38,994 nucleotides of DNA. Source: Methylophilaceae bacterium (GTDB lineage: Bacteria > Pseudomonadota > Gammaproteobacteria > Burkholderiales > Methylophilaceae). The position numbers and the translations under genes are program-made. Position 1 is the stretch's first letter; each line of letters begins with the position of its first letter. Shown in pieces: positions 37,065 through 38,994 of this stretch. The notes beneath the pieces are model-generated. The model saw only the letters and a program-made list of their open reading frames with translations. It was not told where the DNA came from and searched no databases. Location of the stretch: assembly GCA_014190615.1 (NCBI GenBank), contig BJGS01000001.1, positions 1-38,994 on the forward strand. The letters run 5' to 3'.

Positions 37065-37244
37065 TTAACCTAACAAACTTCCTCCTACAGACCAATCTTC
37101 ACCTTTTACCTCATCAAATACAATGTAAGTATAAGAGGCAGGCTTATGTGCAACTTTTTCCATAAGCTGCGTTATTTCTTTTGCAATTGTTTCTTTTTGG
37201 TCGCGATTCAAAGTTCCTGCTAACTTGATATTGATATAAGGCAT
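37065..37244 (-). CDS. 4-oxalocrotonate tautomerase-family protein
   Basis: A 59-residue protein starting MPYINIKLAG. After Met removal, Pro becomes residue 1, the catalytic base of the tautomerase superfamily. The helix RDQKETIAKEITQLMEKV and strand YTYIVFDEVKGEDWSVGG match the small hexameric 4-oxalocrotonate tautomerase type. The substrate is unknown; the family enolises 2-hydroxymuconate and related dienols, yet no aromatic degradation genes are nearby. The ribosome site GGAGAG lies in the end of the glycosylase gene, whose stop is two bases upstream, and uvrC follows four bases after. The gene is below usual length limits but clearly real. Confidence 0.9.
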   Translation of the reverse strand: MPYINIKLAGTLNRDQKETIAKEITQLMEKVAHKPASYTYIVFDEVKGEDWSVGGSLLG

Positions 37245-37246
37245 AT

Positions 37247-37879
37247 TTAACTCTCCATTTCTCTTTTGATTGATTGAAAAACACTAAAAAACATTTCCTC
37301 TGTCAGTCTCTTCGTTTGTGTATTGTATCGACTGCAATGATAACTATCATACAAAACTAGTTGACTGGGTAAATCATGACGGGCGCCATGTGAAAATACA
37401 TAATCGGATTTTTTTAATTGAAAAGCGGTTAACACAGATTGGTGGGCAATACTTCCCAAAGCCAATATAAACGACTGAGGTTGAAGTGATTTTAATTCTG
37501 CCTTGAGATAGTGATTACATTGTTTTATTTCTTTAGGTTCGGGCTTATTTTGTGGGGGCAAACATTTCACTGCGTTTGTGATTCTGCAATTCATAAGACG
37601 TAATGGATCCTCGGCTGAAATCGACTCTTGTTGATTTGAAAACCCAAAATGAAATAATGCTTTATATAAAAGAATGCCTGCATGATCCCCAGTAAATGGC
37701 CTGCCCGTCCTATTCGCACCATGCATACCAGGAGCTAATCCTACAATCAATAAACGAATAGATGTATCGCCAAACGGGGGTACAGGCTTACAAAAATAAT
37801 CGGGCTGATCTAATTTGACTTGATCTAAAAATGAAGCAAGCCTGGGGCATTCTCTACAGTCTTCTTTGTATTGGGTCAT
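37247..37879 (-). CDS. Family 5 (UDGb-type) uracil-DNA glycosylase
   Basis: A 210-residue base-excision repair enzyme. Four Cys (Cys8, Cys11, Cys106, Cys121, spaced C-x2-C and C-x14-C) can hold the 4Fe-4S cluster of family 4/5 glycosylases. Motif 1 is GLAPGMHGANRTGRPFTGDHAG-like (about residues 47-68), with Ala in place of a polar catalytic residue, as in UDGb. The other motif reads YHCSRYN (about 181-187), where relatives I recall have His-Pro-Ser. UDGb enzymes remove uracil, hypoxanthine or xanthine. It heads the operon with the tautomerase-like gene, uvrC and pgsA. Confidence 0.85.
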   Translation of the reverse strand: MTQYKEDCRECPRLASFLDQVKLDQPDYFCKPVPPFGDTSIRLLIVGLAPGMHGANRTGRPFTGDHAGILLYKALFHFGFSNQQESISAEDPLRLMNCRITNAVKCLPPQNKPEPKEIKQCNHYLKAELKSLQPQSFILALGSIAHQSVLTAFQLKKSDYVFSHGARHDLPSQLVLYDSYHCSRYNTQTKRLTEEMFFSVFQSIKREMES

Positions 37880-37898
37880 TATTTAGTATCGTGAGAAT

Positions 37899-37927
37899 TC
37901 ACGTATTTTATCTATAAACTCTATAAT
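37899..37927 (+). promoter_or_regulatory. Candidate promoter for rlmJ
   Basis: A perfect -10 hexamer TATAAT (37922-37927) stands 28 bases before the rlmJ ATG, in the gap between divergent genes. The -35 position has only a weak match. The short inverted repeat CGTGA-GAAT-TCACG at about 37890-37903 overlaps it. Confidence 0.4.
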
Positions 37928-37954
37928 AGCCCATGTTCATCACGACCTCTATTC

Positions 37955-38794
37955 ATGCTTAGTTATCGACACGGTTTTCATGCAGGCAACCATGCAGACG
38001 TGCTAAAACATATTGTTTTAACGCTCATTTTGGATTACCTGAAGCAAAAAAATAAACCTTATTGGTTTATTGATACACATGCGGGTGCAGGTAAGTATTC
38101 ACTCGAAAGTGATTTCTCAAATAAAACATCTGAACATCTTGATGGTATTGGAAAGATCTTCCATGACGAAAAAAAACCATTAGCGTTATCAAAATATATT
38201 GAAATCATTCGTCATTTAAACGGTGGCGATCAATTAAAACAATATCCTGGCTCACCTTGGATTGCGAGCCAACTCTTATCTTATGAGGATAAAATAAGGC
38301 TGTTTGAATTACATCCTACTGACTTAACTTCGCTTCTTCATGTCTTAGGTAGAAAATCGAATACTAAAATCTATGGTGAAGACGGCTTTAACGGGTTAAA
38401 GGTAATGATTCCACCGCCACCAAAAAGAGCGCTTGTATTAACAGACCCCTCTTATGAAATTAAAAATGATTACCTTAAAGTCGTAGAATCCCTAAAAGAT
38501 AGCTTAAAGCGTTTTGAAACTGGAATCTATATGGTCTGGTGCCCTTTGATTGATCGAAGCGAACCCTTGGTAATGCTAAAACAACTACAAAAATTGAACA
38601 CTAAAGAATGGCTTTATATAAGTCTTTCGATCGCAAAACCTAGTGATGATATCGGCATGTTTGGAAGCTATCTTTTTATCATTAACCCCCCTTGGAAACT
38701 TAAAGAACAAATAGAAGAAATCATGCCTTATTTAAGCCATCAATTAGGCCTTAACGGCCACGGTTCTTATGAAATTGAAGCAAAAACGAGTTAA
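37955..38794 (+). CDS. rlmJ: 23S rRNA (adenine(2030)-N6)-methyltransferase
   Basis: A 279-residue SAM-dependent enzyme that methylates A2030 of 23S rRNA. The start MLSYRHGFHAGNHADVLKH is the family hallmark and fixes the start codon, although no clear ribosome site precedes it. The SAM-binding loop is DTHAGAGKY (about residues 40-48). The catalytic motif is Asp164-Pro-Ser-Tyr167, a DPPY-type variant. Length matches the Escherichia coli protein. It is divergent from the glycosylase operon and is followed after 31 bases by purB. Confidence 0.95.
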   Translation: MLSYRHGFHAGNHADVLKHIVLTLILDYLKQKNKPYWFIDTHAGAGKYSLESDFSNKTSEHLDGIGKIFHDEKKPLALSKYIEIIRHLNGGDQLKQYPGSPWIASQLLSYEDKIRLFELHPTDLTSLLHVLGRKSNTKIYGEDGFNGLKVMIPPPPKRALVLTDPSYEIKNDYLKVVESLKDSLKRFETGIYMVWCPLIDRSEPLVMLKQLQKLNTKEWLYISLSIAKPSDDIGMFGSYLFIINPPWKLKEQIEEIMPYLSHQLGLNGHGSYEIEAKTS

Positions 38795-38825
38795 AATAAC
38801 ACTATATATCTCATAGGATTTCTAC

Positions 38826-38994
38826 ATGCAATTATCAACACTCAATGCCCTCTCTCCGCTTGATGGAAGATATGCTAAAAAAGTAGATAATTTGCGCCAA
38901 TATTTTAGTGAATTTGCCCTGATCAAATTCCGTGTTGAAGTTGAGATTAAATGGCTCATTTCATTATCTGATGAAAAAGTAATTAAAGAGGTGA
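38826..38994 (+). CDS. purB: Adenylosuccinate lyase, N-terminal part (runs off the window)
   Basis: The first 56 codons of PurB, which removes fumarate from SAICAR and adenylosuccinate in purine synthesis. The N-terminus MQLSTLNALSPLDGRYAKKV and the following FSEFALIKFRVEVEIKWL match the gamma/beta-proteobacterial PurB start. AGGA lies about eight bases before the ATG. The rest is beyond the right edge, so integrity cannot be judged. Confidence 0.93.
   Translation, partial: MQLSTLNALSPLDGRYAKKVDNLRQYFSEFALIKFRVEVEIKWLISLSDEKVIKEV

Noticed and set aside
38449-38460. DPSY instead of DPPY in RlmJ as a possible loss of activity
   Set aside because: Asp, Pro and Tyr of the motif are kept and Ser at the third place is tolerated in N6-adenine methyltransferases, so activity is likely retained.
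1-38994. CRISPR arrays, insertion sequences, transposases, rRNA genes, toxin-antitoxin pairs or prophage structural genes
   Set aside because: No regularly spaced repeats, terminal inverted repeats with transposase genes, or recognisable proteins of these kinds were seen by eye on either strand.

Overview
This AT-rich, tightly packed window reads as chromosome from a streamlined betaproteobacterium. The best guess is a methylotroph of the Methylophilaceae (OM43 / Methylopumilus-like). The blocks thrS-infC-rpmI-rplT-pheS-pheT-ihfA-merR-tRNA-Pro and tpiA-secG-tRNA-Leu-nuoA-N-DUF2818 are typical of Betaproteobacteria. A 23-residue PqqA precursor of pyrroloquinoline quinone, the cofactor of methanol dehydrogenase, supports methylotrophy. 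The family assignment is inference from gene order, base composition and PqqA; no database search was run.

Layout. (1) 1-206: right-hand end of what looks like an integrated element, closed by a displaced 3' half of tRNA-Lys(CTT). (2) 208-5309: small accessory genes, including a membrane-anchored J-domain protein, an HrgC-like membrane protein, an adhesin-E-like secreted protein, a Gfo/Idh/MocA oxidoreductase, an orphan pqqA, a 22-residue Lys-rich peptide, and a minus-strand cluster around a fused SpmA-SpmB-type protein. (3) 5349-7779: soluble transhydrogenase sthA and an NTF2/SnoaL-like protein. (4) 7279-14835: tRNA-Pro(GGG), a MerR regulator, ihfA, pheT, pheS, rplT, rpmI, infC, thrS and tRNA-Val(GAC). 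(5) 14876-30285: an SDR-like protein, a DUF2818 protein and the complete 14-gene complex I operon nuoA-N. (6) 30324-34602: tRNA-Leu(GAG), secG, tpiA, recJ, an RpfE-like gene and tRNAs Leu(TAA), Cys(GCA) and Gly(GCC). (7) 34672-37879: pgsA, uvrC, a 4-oxalocrotonate tautomerase-like gene and a family 5 uracil-DNA glycosylase. (8) 37955-38994: rlmJ and the start of purB on the plus strand.

Almost everything from 2.58 to 37.9 kb is on the minus strand. Complex I feeds electrons from NADH into respiration, and SthA balances NADPH and NADH. The translation block couples synthetases, IF3 and ribosomal proteins with IHF. UvrC and the uracil glycosylase form a small repair operon with pgsA downstream.

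Most of the window is ordinary housekeeping. The less routine points are the tRNA-Lys remnant and a matching sequence word beside tRNA-Pro, the orphan pqqA, small genes below usual length cut-offs, a MerR gene with no standard start codon, and infC starting on AUC. I found no CRISPR array, transposase, toxin-antitoxin pair or recognisable new multi-gene defence or biosynthetic system.
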